From Gammaproteobacteria bacterium (GTDB lineage Bacteria > Pseudomonadota > Gammaproteobacteria > Pseudomonadales > Azotimanducaceae_A): 64,000 nt of DNA. The notes beneath the pieces were generated by a model. The model saw only the letters and a program-made list of their open reading frames with translations. It did not search any database and was not told the origin of the DNA. Positions 42,838-51,334 of the stretch are shown here, piece after piece (the first letter of the stretch is position 1; every line of letters begins with the position of its first letter). Where the stretch lies: assembly GCA_012960755.1 (NCBI GenBank), contig DUAT01000057.1, positions 659,334-723,333 of the forward strand, in the 5' to 3' direction. A program made the position numbers and the translations under genes.

Positions 42838-43803
42838 CTATGAGGGCAAAAAGGAATGTACCGCGCGCATCATCTTTTCAAGATACTTACCAGAATGTTC
42901 TTGTGGCGTATCACCCATGCTGACCATGATGAGATTGTGATTGGGGACAACTATCATCACCTTACCCCGCGCACCCAGGGCTATAAAGACATTGGTTGCT
43001 GCATAGTCAAACCAGCGACCACTGCTTCCGGAACCGCTTTTGCCACCTGTTGTTCTCCAGGTACCTTGCTCGCTATTGAGCCACCACAAGTAACCGTAAG
43101 CTCCATTGGCTTCTGGATAGGTCGGCGCTAGCGCTTCTTCTACAAATTCAGTCGCCATAACTTGTTGGCCGTTCCAGTTTCCTTTGTTGAGCCACAATAA
43201 ACCGAGTCTGGCGATGTCGCGATGGGTGGACTCGATTACGGGCATAGGACCCTGGCTACCAATTTGAATCCAACCTTTATCATTGCAGGGCCAATCAAAA
43301 CTGAGTTGTAACGGCTGTTTCAAAAACTCGTCGTAAAATGCAGCCGGAGTTCGACCGCTTGCCAGCCAGATAATGCCCGTGAGGGAGTTGAGGATAAAGT
43401 TACTATTGTACTCCCACCAGCTGCCAGCGGGTTCTCGACTCGCCGTCATATTCAATAAATGGCGAATTTCAGCGTCAGCTGCTATCTCTGGATGATGTAC
43501 AGGCAGCCAGTCATCAATGCGGTCATTAACATTAAGAAACCCATGCTGTTGGGCAATACCAATCAAGCTTGCGCCAAATCCTTTGGTGATCGAAAATATC
43601 TTGTTGGTCGCCCGGGCATCCCTCTTATACTTCTCATAAACCACGACGCCATCTTTCACAATCAATACACCATAACGTTTGTCAATAGAGAAAATTTCGT
43701 CACACGCCAGTGCCACTTTTTCAGGATCCAGGCCGTAAGCTTCCGGTGTTGAAACTTGCCAATCATTAGCGGGAAATACAGACGCCTTTACTTTTGTATC
43801 CAT
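42838..43803 (-). CDS. Serine hydrolase, beta-lactamase class C / esterase family
   Basis: A 321-residue protein with the nucleophile motif S71-ITK74 (SxxK) and a tyrosine-containing second motif at Y132 (WWEYNSN). A C-terminal GKSGSGSSG and GARGKVMIVVPNHNLIMVSMG are typical of the class C-like esterase/6-aminohexanoate-dimer hydrolase branch. No signal peptide is evident, so it is likely a cytoplasmic esterase or amidase and not a resistance beta-lactamase. Confidence 0.85.
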   Translation of the reverse strand: MDTKVKASVFPANDWQVSTPEAYGLDPEKVALACDEIFSIDKRYGVLIVKDGVVVYEKYKRDARATNKIFSITKGFGASLIGIAQQHGFLNVNDRIDDWLPVHHPEIAADAEIRHLLNMTASREPAGSWWEYNSNFILNSLTGIIWLASGRTPAAFYDEFLKQPLQLSFDWPCNDKGWIQIGSQGPMPVIESTHRDIARLGLLWLNKGNWNGQQVMATEFVEEALAPTYPEANGAYGYLWWLNSEQGTWRTTGGKSGSGSSGRWFDYAATNVFIALGARGKVMIVVPNHNLIMVSMGDTPQEHSGKYLEKMMRAVHSFLPS

Positions 43804-43862
43804 GCTGTTTCCTTATTATCTTTAAGCTCGACCTGAACAATATCAGTTGAAAGAGTCAGGAA

Positions 43863-44621
43863 TTACTTTTCACCCTTATTCTTCAGAGACTGACCTGCTT
43901 TCGCAAACTTGCCACCCATGGCGGCCTGTGTATTGATCAGGGATCCCATATTTAATGCAACGCTCAGAGTACCCTGGCGAGTCGCACGATGGAGTCGCTT
44001 GGTTTGACCGATTGCCACTTTGTCGCGGCTGAGAATGGTACCAATAAATGACTCAGTTTCTCGCTCCAGGGCTGCTGCATCTTCAACCAGACGGTTGATC
44101 AAACCCATAGCATAGAGTCGTTCAGCTGTGACCGTTTCTCCCAGAACAGCCAACTCCAACGCCAACCGCGGACCGACAAGCTTACTCAATACCGGTGTAT
44201 TGATAGCAGCGGGGAAACTGTGCCTCATCTCTGAGACTTGAAATCTTGCGCTTTGATCAGCCAGAACAAAATCACAACCCATGGCAAGGGTAAAACCCCC
44301 TGCATAGGCATAACCACGCACCACCGACACCGACGGTAAGTCGCATTCATCAAGCAAGCGGAAGATATCAGACCAGAGATCATCACCACCGATGATATCA
44401 TCAACCGGTGATTCACTCTTAACATCACGTAAATCCCGCCCGGCACAGAAATGCTCACCGGCGCCACAGATAACCAGACAGCGGCAGTTAGCCTCGGTCA
44501 ATGCCTCGACAATATTCTGGTGTAGTTGTACCACCATCTCGCTGTTAAACGCGTTGCGCCTTTCCGGTCTATTCAACTGCAACCGTGTGACACCATCTTG
44601 CTTTTCCACAGAAATGTTCAT
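43863..44621 (-). CDS. Enoyl-CoA hydratase/isomerase (crotonase) family protein
   Basis: A 252-residue crotonase. The N-terminal LNRPERRNAFN, the oxyanion segment GEHFCAGRDLRDV and RGYAYAGGFTLAMGCDFVLAD are characteristic. It should act on a CoA ester (hydration, isomerisation or ring chemistry). GAGG lies 8 nt before the ATG at 44621; the frame continues upstream to 44648 without family similarity. Confidence 0.9.
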   Translation of the reverse strand: MNISVEKQDGVTRLQLNRPERRNAFNSEMVVQLHQNIVEALTEANCRCLVICGAGEHFCAGRDLRDVKSESPVDDIIGGDDLWSDIFRLLDECDLPSVSVVRGYAYAGGFTLAMGCDFVLADQSARFQVSEMRHSFPAAINTPVLSKLVGPRLALELAVLGETVTAERLYAMGLINRLVEDAAALERETESFIGTILSRDKVAIGQTKRLHRATRQGTLSVALNMGSLINTQAAMGGKFAKAGQSLKNKGEK

Positions 44622-44718
44622 GCAAAGTCCTCGTTGAACATCGCTCAATCCAGACCCAATGATAGCGTTGATGCATAGTGTTACGAAACATAAGTATCCG
44701 GCAGACTGGGTTCATGCT

Positions 44719-44780
44719 GGGGTCGGAGTTTAGTTACTGGGTAAATTCGGCTGTTTACTCCAGCACTTTACTCCGATCCC
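44719..44780. repeat. Palindromic element with ggggtcggagt / actccgatccc ends
   Basis: The arms 44719-44732 (ggggtcggagttta) and 44767-44780 (tttactccgatccc) are inverted repeats with 11 of 14 positions matching, around a 34-nt centre. The gggtcggagt end is a form often seen in REP-like elements linked to RAYT/IS200-type transposases; this is from general knowledge, and no transposase is present here. It lies in a 286-nt gap between the crotonase and CBS genes, which otherwise shows nothing. Confidence 0.6.
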
Positions 44781-44907
44781 ATTAACCAAAAGCGATAAGA
44801 AGAGACGGTACTTAGAAGAAAAACGCATATCAGTAGCGGCATATAGGCTTTGCGATTCGCCTAAAGGGGTGCAAACTGTTGTAGACATTCTTGAATGAGG
44901 TCTCAAC

Positions 44908-45363
44908 ATGTTACGTATTAAGAATCTGCTCCAAGGTAAGGGTAGAAATGTCTGGTCTGTTGGCCCCGCACACTCGGTTTACCAGGCTATCGAGATGATG
45001 GCATTAAAAGGCGTTGGCGCACTTACAGTGCTCAACGACAACGGTGAGCTCATCGGCATCATCTCCGAGAGAGACTATGCCAGAAAAGTCATCCTGCAAG
45101 GCAAGTCCTCCAAAGACACCCAGGTATCTGAAATTATGACCCGGGAGGTCATCACCATTACAGAAGACGTGAAAGTTAACGAATGCATGACACTGATGAC
45201 AAATAAACGCATTCGACATTTGCCGGTAAAGGAAGGCGCACAGGTAATCGGCATGATTTCTGTCGGCGACCTGGTGAAGTCAATTATTTCCGAGCAGGAT
45301 TTCAAGATCGAACAGCTGGAACGATACGTGCGGGGTGAAGAGGCTGGAGTTCGTACGGATTAG
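44908..45363 (+). CDS. CBS-domain protein
   Basis: A 151-residue protein of two CBS domains: VYQAIEMMALKGVGALTVLNDNGELIGIISERDYARKVI and MTREVITITEDVKVNECMTLMTNKRIRHLPVKEGAQVIGMISVGDLVKSII. The SERDY and GDLVK ends are those of the common stand-alone stress-associated type that binds adenosyl ligands or nucleotides. GAGG precedes the ATG. It is transcribed alone, between a repeat element and a convergent peptidase gene. Confidence 0.9.
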   Translation: MLRIKNLLQGKGRNVWSVGPAHSVYQAIEMMALKGVGALTVLNDNGELIGIISERDYARKVILQGKSSKDTQVSEIMTREVITITEDVKVNECMTLMTNKRIRHLPVKEGAQVIGMISVGDLVKSIISEQDFKIEQLERYVRGEEAGVRTD

Positions 45364-45475
45364 GAGGCCCCCAATGCTCTGGAAGGTGCGTGCCTTTCGG
45401 GTCAAGCTACCAACACTATTGTCCTAAGTAAATTCCTCACGATTCTGAGGGTAGTACTGTGATTCAAGAAATTTC

Positions 45476-47470
45476 TCATTCAGAATCCGCTGCAGCGATG
45501 CTGTTTTTTGATTTACCCAGATGCCTGGCAAGAAACTTATCCATTGCCTCAAAGAATTCTATTCGGTGGCTCTGCAGGCTCAAATGATGGTTGCCATTTT
45601 CCTGTTCGATATAGATATAGTCCTTGCCTGACTTTTCAAGCGCTTCAGAAAACTTCCTTGACTGTTCTATCATCACTCTCCTGTCGACGTCACCATGCAC
45701 CAACAGCACAGGGATAGAAATCCTGTCGACATTGTCGATCGGGGAGTTCTGACTCCGGCTTGAACCAGATTGCAATCTCTGGCTCGCTGTCCCGGCCTGA
45801 CCCATGGCTCGCCATCGCTGTGCTAATCCGCCCAGACCTGAAACACCGGCAAACGAAACCACGCACTTGAACTTATCCGGCGTTTTATAAGCCGCGACGC
45901 CCGCAACATATCCACCATAGCTGCCACCCACAACGCAGACTCGTTCAGGGTCCGTGAAACCTTGATCAATCATCCAATCCAGTCCATCCATGACATCTTC
46001 CTGCATCTTCAAGCCCCATTGCTTGAATCCGCTCACCATAAACCTGTCACCAAAACCTGATGAACCTCTAAAATTTGGCTTAAGGACTGCGTAACCGCGG
46101 CTGAGAAAAAACTGTACCCAGTAGTCAAACCGATCAGTGTCCCGCGACCAGGGTCCGCCATGGGGGAGGATTATCGTCGGATAGGGCCCAGCGTCTTTTG
46201 AGCCCGGGAGTGCTAAATAGGCAGATATTTCAATATCGTCTCGGGTGGTATAGGTCACATATTCTAAATCCACCAATGGACCAACATCCGCGTAGGCTTT
46301 TCCGATCATTGACAATGTAGGCACAGTTGCATCGAACAGATACCAGGCTGGATTTGTTCTGTTTCCTTCTGCTCGAATTATCAGTTTATCCCTGCTTTTG
46401 TTGGCACTGACTATCTGCACCCAGGATGGATGCCCGGGTAGCGCCGCTTTCAGTTCGTTGTATTGTTTCTCTGCCTCCTTGTCGAACCAGTGATAATTTA
46501 AAGTATCGCTGTAGTAGGTAATCCTCACAGGTCTTTTGGTTTCAGGGTGAATTACCAATGCGTCAGTATCGAATCCGTCATTGACATACAATGTTTCAAT
46601 GACTGCTCCATCTTTCAGGGAAACTCGATGTATCCCCCTGGTATTTGATTGATAGTTTGCACCAACCCACAAGCTCTTGCCGTCTTCGGCAACTGCAATT
46701 GGACTTGGTTGTTCCGCGCCAAGAAGATGACGAATATCAATCTTTTTAAAACGATTACTTGAAACCGAAAATGCTATTGGCTCGCCGCTTGTGTTAAACC
46801 CCGTCCCCAATACCACCTCACCCTGGTCGTTTGCAGTCCAACGCGCTATGCCTGTTCGAAATTTTCTGACCCGTTTCATTTTGTTGGTGTTAATGTTCAG
46901 GCGATAGACCGAAGGCAGCGTTCGATCTTCTCGCGCCAATTGCACCAGAATATAATCAGGTTCATCAGGTAACCAGTTGATGACGGTACTTTCATTAATT
47001 GCGTTCCACTGCAGTTTTTGTCCGACACTGGTTGCCTTTGCCTTTGGCACCAACTGTAATACATTCGTACGATCAGTATTCGCAGCCATCAGCCGGGTGA
47101 ATATTGTTCTACCATCATAGTAATAACCAATGCCACTGCCAGCGCCTGCTTGCAGAACCATATACTGGCGAATCTGGCAAACAACCCTGCTATTGTTGGC
47201 AAACCGGCACCAGTCAAACAGGAAATCATCGGGATTTGCTGCCATCACCATTCGTGACTTTCGCGTCTTAAGGTCGGTTACCACAACATGGTATGTATCT
47301 CTCCGGGCTCTCAACATAACCAATGTTTCACCATCTGGCGAAATGTTGATCGACCGGATCGATGGTAACCTTCCGAAGACCGCAGCAGGTACAGCGCCTG
47401 CGGTAGATGAAGCGCCTGTGGCTGGTACCATGGAGATAATAATTAGTAAAGGCAGAATAAACCGGATCAT
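45476..47470 (-). CDS. S9 family peptidase (prolyl oligopeptidase type), secreted
   Basis: A 664-residue protein with a signal peptide (MIRFILPLLIIISMVPATGASS), an N-terminal beta-propeller region and a C-terminal alpha/beta hydrolase domain. GGSYGGYVAG is the GxSxGG nucleophile motif (serine), and VHGDVDRRVMI and GNHHLS give the acid and histidine. It probably acts in the periplasm on peptides or other acyl substrates. Start at 47470 rather than 47485 places the signal peptide at the N terminus. Confidence 0.9.
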   Translation of the reverse strand: MIRFILPLLIIISMVPATGASSTAGAVPAAVFGRLPSIRSINISPDGETLVMLRARRDTYHVVVTDLKTRKSRMVMAANPDDFLFDWCRFANNSRVVCQIRQYMVLQAGAGSGIGYYYDGRTIFTRLMAANTDRTNVLQLVPKAKATSVGQKLQWNAINESTVINWLPDEPDYILVQLAREDRTLPSVYRLNINTNKMKRVRKFRTGIARWTANDQGEVVLGTGFNTSGEPIAFSVSSNRFKKIDIRHLLGAEQPSPIAVAEDGKSLWVGANYQSNTRGIHRVSLKDGAVIETLYVNDGFDTDALVIHPETKRPVRITYYSDTLNYHWFDKEAEKQYNELKAALPGHPSWVQIVSANKSRDKLIIRAEGNRTNPAWYLFDATVPTLSMIGKAYADVGPLVDLEYVTYTTRDDIEISAYLALPGSKDAGPYPTIILPHGGPWSRDTDRFDYWVQFFLSRGYAVLKPNFRGSSGFGDRFMVSGFKQWGLKMQEDVMDGLDWMIDQGFTDPERVCVVGGSYGGYVAGVAAYKTPDKFKCVVSFAGVSGLGGLAQRWRAMGQAGTASQRLQSGSSRSQNSPIDNVDRISIPVLLVHGDVDRRVMIEQSRKFSEALEKSGKDYIYIEQENGNHHLSLQSHRIEFFEAMDKFLARHLGKSKNSIAAADSE

Positions 47471-47646
47471 TTCGCAACCTTCCATTTCTAATCGTGAACT
47501 CGCTGGTTATACCTTACTAGCTGGGTTAATGACTATCCACGAAAGCAGGGATCTGTTCTTAACATTCATAGCCGGTAAGTCTCAACCGGGAATATCAAAC
47601 TGACGCCCACTGAGGTAAAGTTGCGGAAAAGCGAAAAGGTGTAAAT

Positions 47647-49203
47647 ATGTCCTGGTGGAAGATTATCTCACTCCTGGTTGGCGGGTTAGCACTTGCCGGT
47701 TCCATGTTCGGATACTACATGTGGAAGTATGCGGAGTTGGACATGTATGTTCCCATGTTCATCGACAATTGTGGAGAGTGCCACGGAGAGGATCTGGGGG
47801 GAACAAAGCAAGGCGTTGCTCTTATCGACACCTATCTTGAAGGTGGTGACACGGTCGCAGGACTGATACAAAGCATTAATCGAGGCAATCCTGTTGCCGG
47901 TATGCCTGGCTTTGAAAGCACGTTAAGCGAGCTCGAGATAAAAGGACTGGCTATCTATATAGCGGAAAGGCGACTTGGCCAAAGGTTTATTGACTTTCGT
48001 TTTGACAGTGAGCTGGTTATCCCTAACGACCCAATCGAGAGCGAAGAGCACAAGTTCGTCATCGAAACGTTTGCAGAAAACCTGGCTCCCATGCTATTCA
48101 GCATTGAACCCTTGCCGGACGGCTCTTTTCTACTAACAGAAAAAGAAAGGGGATTGTCGATCATCTCACCAGACGGTGAGCAGTCAGAGCTCATAGATGG
48201 TACACCGGAGACTGCGAATTTCTCCTGGGACATTCGAGGTATCCAGAATGGCGTAGGTTGGCTACTGGGCGTCGCTGCGCATCCAAACTACGAAGAGAAT
48301 GGTTGGATATATCTCCACTATACTGACCTGTGTCCTGATGATTGTAACCAGGAGAACAGTGGTTCGATATTACCAGTTTCCATGAACCGGCTTGACCGGG
48401 GTCGCATCAGGGACGGTAAATGGGTTGACGTTGAAACTTTATGGCAGGCTGACATCGATTCGTACAACCCTGCGCCTGATACAGGCGCAGGAGGCAGGAT
48501 TGCATTTGATGACACGGAACATGTCTATATCAGCGTAGGAATAAAGGGCAACTATGGGCCCCAGGATCTCGCAAGTCCCTATGGCAAAATTCACAGAATC
48601 AGGGACGACGGGACGATCCCGCCAGATAATCCTTATGTGGTGGCAGCCAACAAGACTTCCGAAGAAATACCGTTCACCCAGAAGACAATATGGACCTACG
48701 GGCACCGGAGCACACAAGGCCTTGAGTGGAACTATTTAAGGGGACGAATGTGGAATGCGGAAATGGGACCTCGTGGTGGTGATGAAATCAACGAACTTTT
48801 GCCAGGTAAGAACTACGGCTGGCCTTATCAATCCCTGGGTCTAGAATACGATGGTAATAAAGTCGAACGGCACAAGAATAAAAACATAGAATTCGATACC
48901 AGTACGGTCGAACAGACTTTGATTGATATCACCCCTTCGCCAGCAATATCGAGTTTCGCGTTTTATGACGGAAATAAGTTTGTTCACTGGCAGGACAACA
49001 TCTTACTCGGCTCCTTAAAGGGAAGTTCATTATTCAGGCTGGTGTTCGATGGCAACAAGCTGGTGCACAAAGAAACCCTGATCAAGGATCTTGCACGCAT
49101 CCGCGATGTCGAGGTGGGGTATGACGGCCTGGTGTACCTGCTGCTGGAAAATAAACAAGGCAGCAAAATAGTCCGGTTGGTACCATCTGGAGAATCAACA
49201 TGA
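47647..49203 (+). CDS. Cytochrome c / PQQ-type (glucose/sorbosone) dehydrogenase fusion
   Basis: A 518-residue protein with a membrane anchor (residues about 6-25), then a cytochrome c domain with C42-GEC45-H46 haem motif, ligand methionine probably in GMPGFESTLSE, and from about residue 125 a beta-propeller of the soluble aldose/sorbosone dehydrogenase family (LGVAAHPNYEENGWIYLHYT, RGGDEINELLPGKNYGWPYQ). It would oxidise a sugar or alcohol in the periplasm using PQQ and pass electrons directly to its own haem. It overlaps the crotonase start by 4 nt. Confidence 0.85.
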   Translation: MSWWKIISLLVGGLALAGSMFGYYMWKYAELDMYVPMFIDNCGECHGEDLGGTKQGVALIDTYLEGGDTVAGLIQSINRGNPVAGMPGFESTLSELEIKGLAIYIAERRLGQRFIDFRFDSELVIPNDPIESEEHKFVIETFAENLAPMLFSIEPLPDGSFLLTEKERGLSIISPDGEQSELIDGTPETANFSWDIRGIQNGVGWLLGVAAHPNYEENGWIYLHYTDLCPDDCNQENSGSILPVSMNRLDRGRIRDGKWVDVETLWQADIDSYNPAPDTGAGGRIAFDDTEHVYISVGIKGNYGPQDLASPYGKIHRIRDDGTIPPDNPYVVAANKTSEEIPFTQKTIWTYGHRSTQGLEWNYLRGRMWNAEMGPRGGDEINELLPGKNYGWPYQSLGLEYDGNKVERHKNKNIEFDTSTVEQTLIDITPSPAISSFAFYDGNKFVHWQDNILLGSLKGSSLFRLVFDGNKLVHKETLIKDLARIRDVEVGYDGLVYLLLENKQGSKIVRLVPSGEST

Positions 49204-50027
49204 GTTACGAATATGTTAAGTTCCAAACCGAAGGCGCATTGGGCAAGGTAATTCTAAACCGGCCAAAATACCGAAACGCGCAAAGCCGAAAATTGCTCGA
49301 AGAGCTGGACCAGGCATTTACCCAGGCAATCGAGGACGACGCCATCAAGGTGATCCTTTTAATGGCAGAAGGAGACCATTTTTGCGCCGGACACGACCTC
49401 GGCACCCCGGACGAAATGGCCGACCAGCAAGAACGCCCTATCGCCCCCGGTGTCAGGGGGCGATATCGTCGATCAAAGGATCTTTACGTTGATTTCACTT
49501 TGCGCTGGCGTGACTTGCCAAAACCTACCATAGCCGTTGTCCAGGGTTATTGCATCTTCGCAGGATGGATGGTCGCATCTTCGATGGATATGATTTTCGC
49601 AGCCCAGGACGCTATGTTTCTCGGCACCAATTTTCAATACTTCTCAGTGCCCTGGGATATGCATCCCCGCAAAGCAAAAGAACTATTGTTTGAAAGCAGG
49701 TTTATCAACGGCATCGAAGCTGAAAAGCTGGAACTGGTGAATCGCACCTATCCAGAAGAGCGCCTTTACGAGGAAACCCTGGCCTATGCGCAGCGGGTCG
49801 CAGAAAACGACAGCTTCCAGTTGCGAATGATCAAGCTTGCCATCAATCAAATGCAGGAGACCCAGGGATTCAAAGCCCATATCAACAGCGCCCATACAAT
49901 GCATTTGCTCAGCGCGACAGGGGAGAAAGATCCGGGGTTTGAACTACGCAAACCGGAAGGAAAACGGCGGCCCATGGTTCAAAAGGCTATTGAGAACTAC
50001 GAACGATTTCACGGGAACAGGAGTTGA
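49200..50027 (+). CDS. Enoyl-CoA hydratase/isomerase family protein
   Basis: A 275-residue crotonase: LNRPKYRNAQSRKL, EGDHFCAGHDLGTPDEM and QGYCIFAGWMVASSMDMIFA. It is slightly longer than usual owing to an extra loop (PGVRGRYRRSKDLYVDFTLRWRDL), a form seen in crotonases of lipid/steroid degradation clusters. Its ATG overlaps the stop of the dehydrogenase gene (ATGA). The acidic residue at the usual hydratase positions is not obvious, so the exact reaction is open. Confidence 0.88.
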   Translation: MSYEYVKFQTEGALGKVILNRPKYRNAQSRKLLEELDQAFTQAIEDDAIKVILLMAEGDHFCAGHDLGTPDEMADQQERPIAPGVRGRYRRSKDLYVDFTLRWRDLPKPTIAVVQGYCIFAGWMVASSMDMIFAAQDAMFLGTNFQYFSVPWDMHPRKAKELLFESRFINGIEAEKLELVNRTYPEERLYEETLAYAQRVAENDSFQLRMIKLAINQMQETQGFKAHINSAHTMHLLSATGEKDPGFELRKPEGKRRPMVQKAIENYERFHGNRS

Positions 50028-50031
50028 AATA

Positions 50032-50142
50032 GTGGTACCAACACGGAAAGGACCCTCCTTCCAACTCAACGCGGATGAAAGGAAAAAAATAATGGGGGAA
50101 AGGGATTTTAGAAACCTGAACCAATCTCCAGCACGAGGTTAA
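50032..50142 (+). CDS. Possible small ORF of 36 codons
   Basis: GTG at 50032 behind AGGAG (about 9 nt away) opens a 36-residue, basic and hydrophilic frame that ends 2 nt before the next gene's ATG. No family is recognised, and it could equally be a chance ORF in a 117-nt intergenic spacer. Listed because the start signal and the fit between two coupled genes are good. Confidence 0.25.
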   Translation: MVPTRKGPSFQLNADERKKIMGERDFRNLNQSPARG

Positions 50143-50144
50143 CA

Positions 50145-50612
50145 ATGATTTCATGGAAAGAATTCAGCCAACTTAATCCCGACTGGGCGACAGCAGCCGA
50201 ACGGCTCCGACTCCAGCCCGGTAGCACTCCGGACCAGGATGGTATTGGGTTCATTGCAACGGTTGCAAGAGATGGCAGACCCAGGATGGCGCCTGTCTGC
50301 CCTATTTTTACCATGGGTAATCTATGGTTGTCGGTCAGCCGCAGGACCGTCAAGGCTCACGACCTTCAAAACGATGGCCGCTATACAATTCACGCATTTC
50401 TGGGCGAAAATGACGAAGAATTTCAAATTTCAGGGTCCGCCAGAATAGTTGAGAATGACAAAAAAAAGGCTGATGTGCAAAACGCCATTAGCTTCCAGTA
50501 CGACCCGGCTGATTTAATCTTCGAACTGAACCTTGCTCGCGCCGTCTGGGCCTATTGGATTAATCCCGGACAACCCGGCACCAGGGTCGTCAAACAAACC
50601 TGGCAATCGTAA
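50145..50612 (+). CDS. PPOX-fold (pyridoxamine 5'-phosphate oxidase-like) flavin protein
   Basis: A 155-residue split-barrel protein. GFIATVARDGRPRMAPVCPIF and LWLSVSRRTVKAHDLQNDGRYTIHAFLGE are the N-terminal pattern of PPOX-fold FMN- or F420-binding proteins. The C-terminal FELNLARAVWAYW is also typical. The activity is not predictable. GAGG precedes the ATG. It follows the crotonase gene in the same direction and precedes a SnoaL-like gene. Confidence 0.85.
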   Translation: MISWKEFSQLNPDWATAAERLRLQPGSTPDQDGIGFIATVARDGRPRMAPVCPIFTMGNLWLSVSRRTVKAHDLQNDGRYTIHAFLGENDEEFQISGSARIVENDKKKADVQNAISFQYDPADLIFELNLARAVWAYWINPGQPGTRVVKQTWQS

Positions 50613-50701
50613 CCAGGCAGAGCCTCTGACAAGAACAGACAAGGGCAGACCAGGGCTCTCACCCATGTTAACCTCAAGTTAAACAACCAAATGGGGAAAG
50701 C

Positions 50702-51217
50702 ATGGACTCTGAGCTCAGAGGTTTACTGGACCAACGGGACATCCACCAGATAATAATGCGCTATTGCAGGGCAATTGATCGCTGTGACGAAACATTACTC
50801 GCCAGTTGTTATCATGAAAATGCCACCTTCGATTACGGCGCCAACAACGGACTCGCGACGGATTTTGTGAAAAACACCATTGTCGCCCTGAAAGGCCTCG
50901 CCGCGACCCTGCACAGTGTCAGTAATTATTACTTTCTGGACCAGACTGCATCGTCGGCGAAGGTAGAAAGCTACTGTTATGCCTATCATAGAATCGCATC
51001 GCCAGACGGCGACAGCGACATGATTGTTGCTGGGCGCTACCTGGATGACTTTACAAAGCAGAATGACATCTGGCGAATCCAGCACCGACTCTATGTCATG
51101 GACTGGAACCAGAATAACGCCTCTACTGCTATCTGGGACCGCGGGATGTTTGCTGGACTGAGCAATCGTGGGGAAAGATACCCAACAGACTTAAGTTACA
51201 CTGCAAAGGAGACCTAA
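50702..51217 (+). CDS. SnoaL/NTF2-like protein
   Basis: A 171-residue protein of the alpha+beta cone fold. LDQRDIHQIIMRYCRAIDRCDETLLASCYHENATFDYG, VKNTIVALKGLAATLHSVSNYYFL and GRYLDDFTKQNDIWRIQHRLYVMDW fit the SnoaL_4 type. Family members act as small isomerases, hydratases or dehydratases, often in catabolism of cyclic compounds. GGGGAAAGC precedes the ATG. It ends the gene group that begins at 47647. Confidence 0.85.
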   Translation: MDSELRGLLDQRDIHQIIMRYCRAIDRCDETLLASCYHENATFDYGANNGLATDFVKNTIVALKGLAATLHSVSNYYFLDQTASSAKVESYCYAYHRIASPDGDSDMIVAGRYLDDFTKQNDIWRIQHRLYVMDWNQNNASTAIWDRGMFAGLSNRGERYPTDLSYTAKET

Positions 51218-51252
51218 AAAGAAGGGGCGCCCTTGGGGGAAGGACGCCCCTT
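51217..51252 (-). terminator. Rho-independent terminator of nhaA
   Basis: A 13-bp stem with one mismatch (aaggggcgccctt, 51222-51234, with aaggacgcccctt, 51240-51252) has a 5-nt G loop. Reading the minus strand, the stem is followed by cttttt, a proper U-tract, so it terminates nhaA. The plus-strand side lacks a T-run, although the hairpin may also slow transcription from the SnoaL-like gene. Confidence 0.8.
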
Positions 51253-51334
51253 GCACTAGCAAAGCGTGTTTTAAACATACCTATATGTATGTATTTACAC
51301 ACGCCTATTAAGTGTTGTGAGCAAGCAATTCCTC

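Noticed and set aside
45374..45424. Seventeen-codon ORF after the CBS gene
   Set aside because: It has a perfect AGGAGG but is too short to judge and shows no recognisable sequence.
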